Of a DNA stretch of 64,000 nt, positions 12,071 through 23,930 are shown one piece after another; position 1 is the stretch's first letter; each line of letters begins with the position of its first letter. The position numbers were made by a program, and so were the translations under genes. The notes beneath the pieces are model-generated. The model was given only the letters and a program-made list of their open reading frames with translations. It searched no databases and was not told the DNA's origin. Source of the stretch: Cymbidium sinense (Eukaryota; Streptophyta; Magnoliopsida; Asparagales; Orchidaceae); NCBI GenBank assembly GCA_021442155.1, contig CM038220.1, positions 78,541,817 through 78,605,816 of the forward strand, given 5' to 3'.

Positions 12071-13668
12071 TGTTGACCTCCACATATGTGTTATAAGTCA
12101 AGTGAAGCACACAAGTCTAATTCGATGGACTTAAGAAGTGACAGTACGCAAATTGGGGCTTAAAATGTACTAGACGTCACCAAAAAATGATCTAAATGAC
12201 CTCTGATCGATGAACTAACTTCATCATCGCATTCAGAATGTCAAAATTGGTCAAGATATAAATATTACATAATAAAAAGCAAATCAATCAAGTGATTGAG
12301 TGCGTCATATGCATGTATCAATCAAGAGGCACAACAAACCAAATGACCTCCATTCATAAAATTGATTATGTCATTGGCTTCAAAACATCGAAATATATTA
12401 AGTAAGACCATTCACACTTAATTTGGACAAGTATGCATGAATGTCGAGCGGTCGAAAGCTGTGATGCACATTTTGAGTTGAAATTGACTCAATTTGATGC
12501 GATTGACCAAACCTCCATTGTGAAATGGTGTATTGTGTTGACATCAAAAGCTAAGATTATATATATATTGACCATGTGATTTTATCGACAAAAAAATTTA
12601 CATTAAAGTCGATTAATCAATTTAAAATCTATTTAAAATCCCATAATATAATCTAATGCCTAAATCCATAATAATAAACCCTTGCCTATTCCTCAATCAT
12701 GAGTTCTCCTTCACCCGAATGACCTGAACCCTCAGCTTTCCCATCTTCACGCATGCTCCATGGCTCAAATCACTCATCCATCTCCTTTGTGCGCATGAGC
12801 TCCCCCATTCTAAAAAATTACTTAAATGAAATTCTATCATTAAAATCTTAAAGCACAACTCAATCTATCCACCTTCCGTAATTATTTATCGGGGGTGATA
12901 AATTAAGAAAGCTCTAGCTAACAAAGGAGCCAATGTAAAATCAAGTGTTATACTATGTTCACTCTCAATCAATCTCTTACCAGTAAGGACATGTCCCATG
13001 TCCTTTATGTGGTTTGGCCGGAGGCTCCACCATAGATGAAACGATAGTGAGTGTTTGGATGGTTTGCGGTCGGCTCCATTATATTATGATCATGGTAGCT
13101 CATATGCTCCCCAATGGCTCATCCTTTGAGTTGTCAATCATAGGGTATACTTGATAGGCAAACAACCCTTTTAAGTAAGGTAGACTTAAGATTGTCTCCT
13201 CCTTGACAAACACCACCCCAAGTCTACAAGGATTTCTTGGACGCATAACCCATGTGTTGCTGATAAGGATCCTTCTATCAGGTTGGGTCAACTACCTCTT
13301 CTGACTAAGTAGACTAGGGACCACGATGGCCCGGGATGACAGAACCATGGGATCTAGATGGCACATCATCATTCCCCAACAATCCGATTTAAGCTAAAAT
13401 GATGAATTTCATAATCTTAAATTCTAAAACTCCATATGCTGCTACTATACACTACACATTAAGCGATCTAACAACTAGCCTTAATCGAAAGTTCTCTCTT
13501 ACTTTTTGGGAGGGGTAATTAACTATAAGGTTTGCGCCTTAATCTAAAGTCCTCACAAAATGAGGGCGAAATCTCTGGGTAGTGTCTTATCTACTATTCC
13601 ATTTGCCTTCTAAAAATTACACCAACACTCTTAACTCACTCTCTTCAATTCAATATTAACGAGAGGTC
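12071..13668 (+). repeat. Tat LTR shared by elements A (3') and B (5')
   Basis: Starts TGTTGACCTCC directly after a polypurine tract and ends near a tRNA-primer-like site at 13671, so it serves as the 3' LTR of A and the 5' LTR of B. The first 700 bp match the isolated fragment at 47422-48196, including a short TA run before 'ttgaccatgt' (12555-12575) that may sit at or near the promoter. The right edge is estimated from the primer site; a clean terminal CA is not obvious. Confidence 0.7.
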
Positions 13669-13670
13669 GG

Positions 13671-13690
13671 TGGCGAATTTTCAGAGCACA
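13671..13690 (+). other. Putative tRNA primer-binding site
   Basis: 'tggcgaattttcagagcac' follows the LTR end. TGGCGA at this position fits the tRNA-primed sites of Ogre/Tat-type elements; the match beyond the first bases is imperfect, so primer identity is not assigned. Confidence 0.4.
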
Positions 13691-13961
13691 CAGATTTGAC
13701 AAGATTCTCTTTCCATCTTTGGCTAGTCATATATATGCTATAGTACCAATAAAATATTTAAAAATTTAAAACAAAAATGGCTATTTAAATGTGTAATAAA
13801 TTCATATTACTATTATATGAGGCTCTATATCGAATGAATTATTCTGTAGAGTACATCTTTATTACACTATTATTTTATTTTGTAGTACCTCTGCATCTTG
13901 AAAGTATGAGGTGAAATAATAAATAATAATTACTAACCCTCATCCTTCACTTTTGCAGAAT

Positions 13962-15560
13962 GGATCTACAAAGCACTCCTTTCACCATTCAGCTAGGGCG
14001 TGGTGCGAACATCTGCCTAGCAAACGCCGTCATCAACATAGAAGATGTTGGAGCTACAATTCAATTTGGTAGCTTGAGTTTCCCAACTATTATAGCTACA
14101 ACTCCTGAAGTACCCACCCGTGGTACATTATGAGAGGCCATCTTTGGAAGAACTCAAGTTCTTGAAGCTCTAGCGGGCTTGTCAATCGGTTCAATAGCCA
14201 ACCACTATCAAGGAGTTTTCGACGGAGAACTTAATTTCAAAAAACTGGAAGCCCATGATGAAAAGAATCATCAGTGGGCAAGTTGTGTCTTTAATACCTC
14301 GTGGTATAATTAGTCCGTCGATTGAACCTTTTGTACCTGGAAAGCATGATCATGAAGTTTCCTCATCAGAAAGCAAATTAACCATAAGGTAGAGAAGAAA
14401 AAGAAAACTGAGCTGAGGGCTCATCATATTCTCTTTGAATGACCTAGTGAACAATTATCACGCTGAGTGAATATTTCCACCCACAATAACTTTGACAACA
14501 TAAAGTGGGTAGAGGAATACTCTACCGGGTGAAGTAAAGAAGTCATGGAACCAACATCAAGCTCCACCACCACAGAGAGACAACAAACACCCGCAGATAC
14601 ATAAAGTTCTCAAAGTAGCCAAGGACATAGGCTTAATGAAAAGAAGATTTCAGAGGCCTGTGGTGATGGAAAATACTGAAGCTCCACCAAGAAAGTTTCC
14701 ATCTCTTATGGTAACTAGCCATCGAGCCACCGCTTCAGGTGAGCATCGAGGACACTTGGACTATGTCCAAGAATCCCAAAGGAAAGTGATGGGAGGCCAA
14801 TGAATGAAACTTTGAATAATGGAAGAGGTGTGACATCCGATACATATCCTGCCTAAAAATAACTCATTAAGTGGATACCCAAAAGAAGGGATATCATTGA
14901 TGAAAGACATGATGGTCCACAAGAATCCTCTGGGATCCCATCATCGAATGATTCACCCCACAAGAGGAGGTTGACTTTGATCGCAGTCCTTTAATAGAAG
15001 AAGTGTTTGTCCAGCACATTGAACCAGAGATCCACTGGAAATGTTGATCAGAAATTCGCATGCAAAAAGAAGGTGATGAAGAAGACACTATGAAAGCAGA
15101 AGTCGTCTATATGATCAAAGATATAGATGAACTCTCCACTCAGCACCATCAACAGTAACATAAACTCAGGGAACCTAAACCTGAATTCGACATTTATGAA
15201 GAATAGTCTTCATAAAAGCAAGTAGAAGATGGATCTTCAATCTTTGCCGAAGAAGAAGAAGAAAAAGAAGAAGATCAAAACGAAAAAGAGATGATGGGCG
15301 TTGAAGCTGTTTATATGGTTGAACCAGAAAATGATCAGCTTGGTACATGCTTTTATACTTAGCGTCATTATTCAGTCCCAACAATAGTTGTCTCTATAAA
15401 TGCATAAGGAGAAGGACAGTCAAGTTCTTCCCCTGAGGATGAGCAAAGAGTAGAACAACAATAAGAAATAGAAGAAGAAGAAGAGACATTGATTGACGCC
15501 TGGGAAAGAGAGCAAAGAGAAATGCAAAGATCAAATGGAGGTCAAAGATAAGAAGATTGC
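13962..15560 (+). pseudogene. Upstream ORF / N-terminal gag region of element B
   Basis: A reading frame opens at ATG 13962 (MDLQSTPFTIQLGRGANICL) right after a 'tccttcacttttgcag' tract that looks like a 3' splice site. It continues through GLSIGSIANHYQGVFDGELN before stops interrupt it (TGA near 14131, then near 14310). From about 15210 the plus frame becomes extremely acidic, with runs of glutamate (AEEEEEKEED, EEEEETLID), again broken by stops. I cannot assign a function. Ogre/Tat elements are known to carry an extra ORF before gag, and this may be a relic of it. Element C is cut by the window end before this part. Confidence 0.45.
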
Positions 15561-17286
15561 ACAGCTTGGTATCAAGATGAATTATATGATGGTACAAATG
15601 AACATCATGATGGAGATATTGCAGAAGAATATCACATCAAATGCATTACCTATCTTGTTTGCTAATGAATAGGAAGCTAATAATACAACTTCTATACCAC
15701 TAGCCACTTTGGTACCTCAAGCTCCTAAAGTACATGCTACACATGAAGCGAGGAATGAAGTTAATCAACTATCTCTTCAATCGATAATTCAAAATTTGGC
15801 TAGCACACTTGGAACGGTAACAGCTACTCAACTAGAAATAATAATTAATGAAAAGATAAAGACAAAACCATATCTGAAAAAAAGTCGGTGAGTAAGGTCG
15901 CCTTACCCGCTTGAATATGATCAAGGTTCCCAAAAGGTTACTCGCTGCTAAAAATTTAATACTTCGTGGCTTGGGAATCCAAAGCAACATCTAGCCCATT
16001 TAACTACTTGTGGTAACATATGAGGGAATGACGCTACTTTTTTGTCGCCACGATTTCAACCGCTTGCTGAGTGGTATGCAAAAATTTTGAATTAGAGACT
16101 ACATTTGTGAAGAGGTTCACCAGTGCAACTGAGAAAATAAAAATTCGACCTTGCTAAAAGGAGAAAAGATGAGTCGACAAAATTCATAAGTCAGGTAACC
16201 TAAGTATGAAGATGAACAATAATTGGAAGAAGAACATGCGATCCAATTACTAATGGGCAATGTGGATGATAAGATAACACCATTTTTATACATGGCGTCG
16301 ATTGCAACATTCCAGGACTTGCTCGATAGAGTGACTAAATTTGAAAAGTTGAATCGCCCTAAGTCTGAAGTCTATGCATATAAAGCAAAGAGAAACAAAC
16401 CTTCAAACTCAAGAAGAAATGAAATTCATGCCACTTCCTATAGCTCAAATGGTGAAAAGTATAATGTGGATAAAAGAAAATAGCCAATGCACAATTATGA
16501 TAAGGGAAAGAAGCCTATCTATTCTAATCCACAACCAAAATTGGTATTAGGAGGCAATGATAAATCTTATACTTTTCTAAGTGGTGGAGAGCATCTAAAA
16601 TAAGTAACAAGAGATAATGAGTGAATGTGATCATCTCTTAAGGAAAAGATGAACAAAGATTATTCCTTTAGAAGAGCAATGTGGCCAAATTATTTCGGCA
16701 AGTAGTCAAAGCTGGGTTGCAATTACCAGAAATTAAAAGGCCTAAAGAAGTCGATCAAGTCAGTAATCCAAATTATTGTCCCTGTCATCGGATGATTAGT
16801 CATCCTATTGAAGATTGTTATGTCATTAAGGATTTGTTAGAAAGGAAGTATCAGCGAGGTGAATTTACATTATCCGATATTGTTCTAGTCAACTCAAAAA
16901 GAATGTCTACAAGGATGATTATGTCCTCTTCTGTATCATCCATTAAAGACAAAAAGATGGAGAAATCAGCTCAGATTGAAGAATGGGAAATAGTAGTCTC
17001 CAAAAAGATCATGAAAATGCTGAAGCAGCTAAAAGACATCCCAAATGTTAAGTGGAAATCACCACTTGAACCTATATTAGACTTAAGAGAGATGTCTAAA
17101 CCAAGTATTTGGGCTTCTCAGCAGCATTTTGATAAGGATACTTCATCACAACACGAGGAGAAGTCTACTAAACACAAGCCTCATAAATCAAAGAAGCCGG
17201 CTAAGAAAAAGAAGATCAAGAAGCGAACTACAACTCAAAAGATTATTATTAATTTAGAGAAGTATCAGCAACCGGGAAGACAATAA
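15561..17286 (+). pseudogene. Gag (capsid domain and zinc motif) of element B
   Basis: Structural gag region. Readable pieces are MKMNYMMVQMN-like text at about 15575, HATHEARNEVNQLSLQSIIQ, a capsid-type core around 15900-16200 (YPLEYDQ, LGNPKQHLAHLTTCGN, AEWYA, KRRKDESTKFISQ) broken by several stops, then MEEEHAIQLLMGNVDDKITP at 16223. The open piece 16681-17286 carries NYCPCHRMISHPIEDCYVIK, a Cys/His motif in the place of the zinc knuckle, followed by a lysine-rich tail. The matching region of element C is 62665-64000. Gag would form the particle; this copy is fragmented by stops at about 15890, 16482 and 16602. Confidence 0.85.
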
Positions 17287-17385
17287 TTTAGGCTTGCAGA
17301 CTTCATGCCTAAACTTCACATTATCGAATCGAATGAAGAAGATAATGGTGAATGTTGTCCAGTAGAGACATGCTGAATCATCTAC

Positions 17386-18600
17386 GTGATGCTAGATGTT
17401 CTTCAGCATCAATTACTCCAAAATGATAAGGGTAGTCAGATAAACTCGACCAACCCATCAAAATTCTTATCAGGAAAGCAAGAAGAGCTTGAGGAGTTAA
17501 CATCTAAATTTTGTTTAATGACTCAACAAAATAATAATAGTTCAGATAAAGATCTATGTTTTCACGACGGAGAAGAGTCAAAGTCATTGATATCATCACG
17601 CATGAAACATATGAAGTTGAAAAATGAGTCTAGCCCTTTTGGCCAAACCTCCAGAATAAGAAATGAATTTAAAGAAACTACGTCTTCAGAAGAATCTGAG
17701 CAAGATAAGGTAATTCAAGTTCAGTTGAGAAGCGGTAAAGTCTTACTAACTTCATCAAATAAGGGAAATATAAATAAAGATAAAGGAAAATAAATTGAAG
17801 TCAACAAAGATATCATTCCCAGAAATCCTAGAATAAAGCCTAAATCAAGCGAAAAGATTAATTATAATATTCTATCACATCTGAGAAAGATCCCTACACA
17901 ACTGAGTGTGTACAAGGCTCTCTTGATGTCAAAAGACCTCCGAAAAACTTTGATACATGCCCTCAAAGATTCGGAGAGTTATGAAGCTTACTTTGCTAAG
18001 AAATGCATGACCGAAGCATTGCAAACTCAAGATCTCCCAGTAATCACATTTTTTGAAGAAGATCTTATGTTGGGAACAACAGATCACAACCATCCTCTAT
18101 ATGTTATTACAGAGAGTGATGACATCTCAATCAGCCAAATATTGATTGATCTAGGTTCTTCTATCAATCTTATGAGTCTAAAGGTATTAAGAGGATTATC
18201 ACTTAACATCCAACATCTTGGGAGAGATAAGTTGATGGTTCATGGTTTCAATAAAAATATCAGAAAATTCTAGGTTCTTTTATTCTCCCGCCTCAGGATT
18301 TATATACAGAAGCCAAGTTTCATGTAATCGATGCTGATACATCATTTAGAGCTCTCTTGGGTCAACCATGGCTGCATGAGTATGGCATGGTCCCATCAAC
18401 TATGCATCAGTATATGAAGTACCTAAAACACGGAGAAGAATTCAGAATTCTTGGTAACCTGCAACCATTCTCCGTCAATGAAGCAAAGATTTATGAAGAT
18501 GTAAAATATTTCATCCCTAAAGAGTCTGAGCCAACAAAGCCTCTTGAAGTGGTAGTATCTACTTCAGAAACTAAAAAAAACTTCACAAGGTGAAAGAGTA
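17386..18600 (+). pseudogene. Gag-protease spacer and aspartic protease of element B
   Basis: 17386-17793 is a polar spacer (QQNNNSSDKDLCFHDGEE, QVQLRSGKVLLTSSN). The protease follows at 17908-18600: LRKTLIHALKDSESYEAYF, EEDLMLGTTDHNHPLYVITE, then ISQILIDLGSSINLMSLKVL, where the usual D-S/T-G catalytic triad appears as DLGSS, a form seen in Tat-type proteases (DxGS). HGFN and the segment LLGQPWLHEYGMVPSTMHQ complete the fold. A frameshift/stop at about 18273 splits it. It would cleave the polyprotein; the copy is inactive. Confidence 0.85.
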
Positions 18601-18878
18601 GAAGCAAAAAGGAGAAAAGAAGGGAACGCCCACTCTCCCTAAAACACTTAATTCTACATCTAAATCAAGAAGATTTTCTACTCATTTGGGAAGTGAAACA
18701 CAAGAAGAAGAAGATACTCTTGTCAAACTTAAGAGAACTTATAAGCTTTCAAGAAAGACAAAGTATGAAAGAAGTGATTCTGATTTAGACTATGACTTTG
18801 AATCTACTTATGGAAATAGAGTTAGGGTCATCAAGAAGGATTCTCTTGAGATTCTAGTGTCAATGATTCTTTACTATG

Positions 18879-18882
<4 letters not shown>

Positions 18883-18970
<88 letters not shown>
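18883..18970. repeat. (TA)n microsatellite ending element B
   Basis: About 88 bp of pure TA. Homology to the Tat family stops here. Confidence 0.97.
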
Positions 18971-18972
<2 letters not shown>

Positions 18973-19544
18973 TTGATCTTTATAAATTTAAAAAAAAAAA
19001 AAGAAAGAAAGAAAAAGCTTGCATCTTAGAGTTATGGAAATGAACAACCCATTTATCATATTTAAAAAAAAAATTACATACATATCAAACAATTCTTATG
19101 AGTTTACATATTTAACACTTAAAGTTTGATATTTATAAATATAGCATATTTTCTATACTTAAAAAAAGTGTATTTTATTTTAAAAATTATTAAATGTGAT
19201 GTTTACTTAAAAAGGCACATTTTACTTAAAAAATTAATATACATGCTGTTTTTTATGAACATTAAAAAAAAAAGAATGTTATTTATGTAAATATCAAAGC
19301 TATGGTGTTACTCATATAAATATATGAGAATTGTGTGCTATGTATGTGAATGCCCTATTTATTTTAATTTTATAGTTGACCAAACATCATAAAAAAATTA
19401 TTTTTTTATGATAGTTGGAATCAACAAGTTATATAAATCATCAGATCTATCATAAGAAAATGTGATCGATATTAATGTTTTAGTGTAACTTAAAAATCAA
19501 AAGAAAATATATTAGTAGATTTCCATAATGATCTATTGTTTAAA
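18971..19544. other. AT-rich gap, no gene seen
   Basis: Poly-A and poly-T runs and short ORFs only; no recognisable coding or terminal repeats. Confidence 0.7.
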
Positions 19545-20065
19545 AGCAAAAATTCTAATATTGCACTCTTTTTTTGGTGCACTAAAATTTATTTATTTTC
19601 GTGATTCTTAGACTAATGGCATAATCAGAGTCTTCTAATTAAATATAATGCAATATTTGAAAAAAAAAATCAGAACTAACATAATCTTAATCAACAAAGA
19701 GAACTACAATATGATGTCATTAAAATAAAAAGAGAGAGAGAGAGAGAGAGGAGGATAAAATTTGATATTAAAAGTTAAAAATCACAAGAGCTGGAATTCG
19801 CTAACATCTTTGATTGAAAATTTGATTACAAAAAATAAATTTAAAATATATAAACCAAAAATTCAACCATAACAAAATGCTTGATGTTGTATTGATAGAG
19901 CTTCCACTTGCGAGAAAGTAATGAGGCCATTGCATCGTGAGAATAGCGAGCTCATTAGCCTTTTGAAGCCCTCCTCTCCTTGAGAAGGTCACTTACCTAT
20001 TGGCGTGTTCTCAATCCTCTCAGATTCTTATCTTCCCTCTCCCATAGATATTATCTCTCGATGAT
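19545..20065. repeat. Left copy of a duplicated MADS-containing segment
   Basis: Matches 31195-31600 in the same orientation: a 'cctaatattgc' start, the 'taatcttaatcaa' line, an (AG)n microsatellite (19731-19750 here) and then the MADS exon. The AG tract is shorter and about 150 bp further from the exon in this copy. The shared block extends beyond the exon on both sides, which suggests a genomic duplication rather than a processed copy. Confidence 0.75.
19870..20045 (-). pseudogene. MADS-box exon 1 fragment, copy 1
   Basis: Reading down from ATG at 20045 gives MGEGR, a stop, then a decayed MADS domain spread over three frames: RIENTP, then VTFSRRGGLQKANELAIL, then HDAMASLLS...WKLYQYNIK. This follows the family order MGRGK..RIEN..RQVTFSKRR..GLLKKANELAxLCDA..LxxFS..GKLY, the DNA-binding domain of MIKC-type transcription factors. 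A TAA at codon 6, a TAA/TGA in place of the 'NRQ' region and at least two frameshifts make it dead. No K-box exon is visible downstream (lower coordinates). A LINE ends about 180 bp upstream of the start. Confidence 0.78.
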
Positions 20066-20646
20066 GGGAAAATTTGAAAGAAGTGAAGAAATGCATTCAT
20101 TATATTATAAATTATATACATTGCCATTACAAGAATTTCTCGAGAATCAAAGTGCTATTTGCATGATCTTGAATTTGATGAGGAATTTTAATTACTCACC
20201 TATGAGCTTATTTCTGGAGGTTTCTACCTTTTTTTTTGGAAAAGGTTAAGAGCCGCTCAATTCATTCAAATGTAAAAAAATGCCAAGAGAAAAGGAGAAA
20301 GCAAATGAACTATAAACGAAAAAACAAAGAAAAATAACCCGACTAAAGGTCGACCTACCGCCCAATACACAAAACTTCAAAGAAGCTTAACGAAAACAAA
20401 AAGGTTCTGCAATGACATCCATCCCTGCCATCCAGTCGTCCACGAGGTGAAAGGCAAAACCCAAAACCAGTAAATAGCAACATTATGAAGAAGATGAGGT
20501 TGCAGAGAGGCAACTAGGGAGAAGAACCATCTATTGACTAGACATGAATAACACACGATAAACACTTTCATCATCGCCCGTGGAATGCAAAAGATGAACC
20601 AACAAAAATCAAGAGATAAAATATAGTGATTAAATTGTTTCTCCAA

Positions 20647-21045
20647 TCACAAAGAAGCCAAAGAACCATCATTTGAATTTCCAACGCCTAAGTTTAAACC
20701 AACTGATTCATAGTATATATGGAGAGACAAACAGAGATGAAATTTCTTGTTCCTCTCCTTCCATAAATGATAGACAGCCGTAGCAGTGAGAAGGCAACTT
20801 AATCTCCTAAGAACCTTGGGCTCCAGTGAAGAGAAAGTGCTCAACACTTGAGCCAAAGACATATTTAAAAGTAAGAAAGAGCCATTTGGCAAGAGTTGCC
20901 TAATCAACGACATTGAGAAAGGGCACTCAAAGAAGAGGTTGGAGTGGTTTTCATATGCCTCTTTACAAAATATAAAGAGAAATAGTTCCACCCTAGAAAT
21001 AAAGATCATAAGTTTTAAGTCTACCCAAAAAAAGCCATCCAACAA
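20647..21045 (-). pseudogene. LINE zf-RVT (zinc-binding reverse transcriptase) domain
   Basis: The 132-residue open piece contains FCKEAYENHSNLFFECPFSM, matching the C..E...HLFF.C pattern of the zf-RVT domain found behind the RT in plant L1 elements, then LTATAVYHLWKERNKKFH, the typical W-x-x-R-N block near the C-terminus. The first Cys and the His/Cys pair are present. Upstream frames (21059-21646) hold the connecting RT thumb/linker with frameshifts. No RNase H domain follows; the remaining 400 bp to the tail look untranslated. Confidence 0.8.
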
Positions 21046-21954
21046 AACAAGGCTTGGTTTATACCCTTGAACTAAATATCCTCATACTAGTTAATTGATG
21101 GTAGGTAATTGTATAGAATATTTGATCAAATGTTATATCCTTTTTGTCTTTCCAAAGGACAGAGTCACTTCCATTCAAGACAGACACTTTGCTTATCAAA
21201 AGCAATCGTGATTTTAATCTGTCATGGAGAACCCACCCCATCAATGAGAAGGACCTTAGTTGAGTTAGGGGGTATTGAATAGAAAGTTCATTCCAATAAT
21301 AGGAGAATCCTGCACCAAGGGTCAAAATATAGAGAGAGGATGAATTGACCACTGAGTGAAAGTTGTCTCTAATGGCTTCCATTGATTTTAAGTCTTTCTA
21401 GTGGGGTGACATCCGGATAGAGAATTTGCTCCATAGGGAACCATATTTATTCAAGAGCCAAGATTCAACTGTGGAAGGTCCATTAAGAAGCCTCCCGATG
21501 AGCTTAACCTTGCAGATAGTGTACAAGGAGGAGCAAGAGGTGAGGCCCATACCACTAAGATCCCTAGGAAGAGTGGTCTTATTCCACGAGATGGTGTGGA
21601 GTTTCTTACTTTCACCACTGTAGAAAATGAAATTATAGGTTATCAAGTTTAGCTTTTAAGAACTCCTTAGCAAGCAAATGTAATGAAACCAGAAGACAGA
21701 TTAATAGAAGATCAATGAGTTGATAGCACCTCAAAGAGAGCGTACATTCCACCCAACCCATTTGTAGATTATCAAAGAGAATTGAAGTGTCAACTTAGGG
21801 GGGCTGACAAAGAGGGATACCAAATAAAAAAGGAAATGAGTTAGTTAACTCACAACCCACTAAAATGATGAGATAAACTAACTTTAGAAAACAAATCGTG
21901 ATTTATCCTATTGAAGAGAGACCCATCAAGATGAGAGGAAGTCTAGAGCAAATT

Positions 21955-22863
21955 TTAGAGAAACCATAGTGGAGGGATTAGCTTTTCCCACAAAAGTAAA
22001 TCGTCTGTAAAAAGGAGGTGAGATACTCTACAAGTTCTATAGAATAGAGGATTATACCGACAGAGAAATAATTCTCTATCAAGAAAATAAGAGAAGGAGT
22101 CCATGACCATAGAGAAGAGAAAGGGGGATAAGGGGTAGCCCTGTCTAAGCCTGTTGGAGGAATGAAAGTACCCTTTAATCTCCCCGTTGAAGACAATGGA
22201 GAAAGGCACATTAGATATGCAGGCCTCAATACACTGAAGGAAGGAAGAGGGAAAGCCTTTATCCTTTAGCCTCTTCAGAAGGGATGCACGGTTAACCATA
22301 TCAAAAGCTTTCCTGAGGTCGAACTTTGCAATAAACCTATCTTTAGATTTGGGAGAATTGAAGTCATAATAGATTTCATGAGCAAGCACCATATTATCAG
22401 CAATGTCCCTATTCTTAATGAAAGCCGATTGAGAGCTATGCACAATAAAAGGGAACACTTTGCACAGACGAGTGGCCATCAACTTTGCTATAACTTTGTA
22501 AAAAGTATTGCACAAGGAGATTGGTCTGAAGTCAGAGAGAGCAGTAGAATGCTTATTCTTAGGAATTAGAGTAATCAGGCTATGCTTGAAGATTTTCGGC
22601 AACTTCCTAGAACTAAAGAAGAAGTGAGCAGCTTTTAAAAAATGATCCCCAATAATGTCCCAACAAAATGTAAAAAGTTTTGCATTGAACCCATCCGACC
22701 CTGGAGATTTGTTCTTATTAATGCTCTGGAGGGCAGAAAGAATTTTAGAGTCTGAAAATTTTGAGTTGAGCTCCTTAATTTGTTCTATTGAGAGAGAGTC
22801 CCCAATAGGAAAGTACAATCGATTTGAAGAAAAGAGAAGAATAGAAATGGTTAATCTCAACAA
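21955..22863 (-). pseudogene. LINE reverse transcriptase domain
   Basis: The longest open piece in the window, 302 residues, encodes an L1-type RT. Visible blocks are NKSPGSDGFNAKLFTFCW, ITLIPKNKHSTALSDFRPIS, AKFDLRKAFDMVNR (catalytic Asp), LRQGYPLSPFLFSMVMDSFS and the active-site FTDDLLLWEK. The last differs from the usual FADD, and RQGYPLSP has Tyr where Asp is common. The frame stays open through the palm but stops just after FTDDLLL (about 21955), so the thumb is disconnected. This is target-primed reverse transcription machinery, now inactive. Confidence 0.92.
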
Positions 22864-23141
22864 TTTATTGTGGATCCATCAAAGGCCACTAGACCAAGAG
22901 AATGTATTGAGTTTGCATTCTCCTTTCCTTAATAAAATCATATAGAAACTTGATCATTATTCAAGATTATTAACCTGTTGGGCCTTACTCCTCACTCAAG
23001 AATGCTCCTTCAAAAGAACTTGTGCCTTTAGTTGCACCAAATAGTGAGATTAGTGGGGATTCTCAATAAGAGAACCAAACTCAATTTAAGTTCGAATGAA
23101 CCTTAATAGGGAAGTGTCCTAGACATTCAGAGCCCATCTAG

Positions 23142-23930
23142 TCAAGTTTTTTTTGGAGAAAATGAAAAGGGGTCCCTGAATAAAAAAACTTGATGGACCA
23201 CCTCCCTAAGTATCTCATATTTAGTCCAATAGTTTCTAAACATGAACCTGGGTCTAACCATAAGAGGCTTGGCAAGTTGAATAATTAGAGAAGAGTGATC
23301 AGATGAAAGAGGATTGGTGACATTGTAGAAGGAAGAAAATGGTCCAATGGGAATAGAGAGATCCATTCGAGAAATAATTGTCGAGTTGCGATTTGACCAA
23401 GTGTAAAAAAGACTAGTGCTAGGGAGATCCAATAATCCACAATCCAGCACACAATCTTTAAAGTCCAAGGTTCTGCAAATTAGGATAGGGTTCCCTCCAC
23501 ATTTCTTCTTGCCATAGAGCACACAATTAAAATCACCAATCAAAACCCAAGGAGAGTTAAGAGGATGCAATATTCCTGTGAATCCACGAGATATATCTCC
23601 TGCTCATTGGAGGCATATATCCGTGTTATAAAGAAGGAAGAGGAGCAGAGGACTGTAATCTCACCGTGGATGAATTGAGGGGAGCAAATAAGAGGACTGA
23701 AATAGATGGAAGAGGGGTTCCATTTGAGTCAAATTCGACCCCCAGATGAACTATCAAAGTTATGATAGCTCTTCTCCCTCGTAAAGAGCTTTGCACGAGC
23801 CCCCCAGAGCTTATCATTGAGAGAAGCTAAAGATAGTTTGTTTTCTAATAGACACAATATATCAAGTTGATGAGCTAGCAGTCACCGCTTCAAACAAAAC
23901 CCTCACGTTCCAACACCTAAGGGACCCTCT
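23142..23930 (-). pseudogene. LINE apurinic-type endonuclease domain
   Basis: The domain nicks the target DNA before reverse transcription. Reading down from about 23930, QLDILCLLENK carries the catalytic Glu in an altered E-N-K motif. Further on are WVLIGDFNCVL (the GDFN block), DLPSTSLFYTWSNRNS, SRMDLSI where R-x-D is usual, and NPLSSDHSSLIIQL (the SDH block). Frames change at about 23820, 23620 and 23580. The 142-residue piece at 23142-23570 holds the second half intact. Confidence 0.85.

Larger units (their letters stand above)
1..13668 (+). mobile_element. Tat-type Ty3/gypsy element A (5' truncated by window)
   Basis: Plus-strand LTR retrotransposon whose 5' half lies outside the window. 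In order it shows the end of the protease region (1-158), a large foreign insertion (159 to about 6593), reverse transcriptase, RNase H, a second archaeal-type RNase H, integrase ending with a GPY/F-like tail, a long 3' noncoding region, a polypurine tract and an LTR from 12071. The RT-RH-aRH-IN order and the extra RNase H are known hallmarks of the Tat clade. Homology to element C (minus strand, right end) shows that the two halves flanking the insertion belong together. Several in-frame stops make it non-functional. Confidence 0.88.
13669..18882 (+). mobile_element. Tat element B: leader, gag and protease only
   Basis: Head-to-tail with element A and using the same LTR, this is the 5' half of a second Tat copy. 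It has a leader, a degenerate ORF before gag, gag with a capsid-like domain and a modified zinc motif, and an aspartic protease. It breaks off at the (TA)n tract at 18883, close to the point in pol where element A carries its insertion. No RT, RNase H or integrase follows. It could be a truncated insertion or the product of recombination between neighbouring copies. Confidence 0.82.

Noticed and set aside
22378..22945. Plus-strand ORFs across the LINE
   Set aside because: Antisense to the reverse transcriptase frame at 21955-22863.
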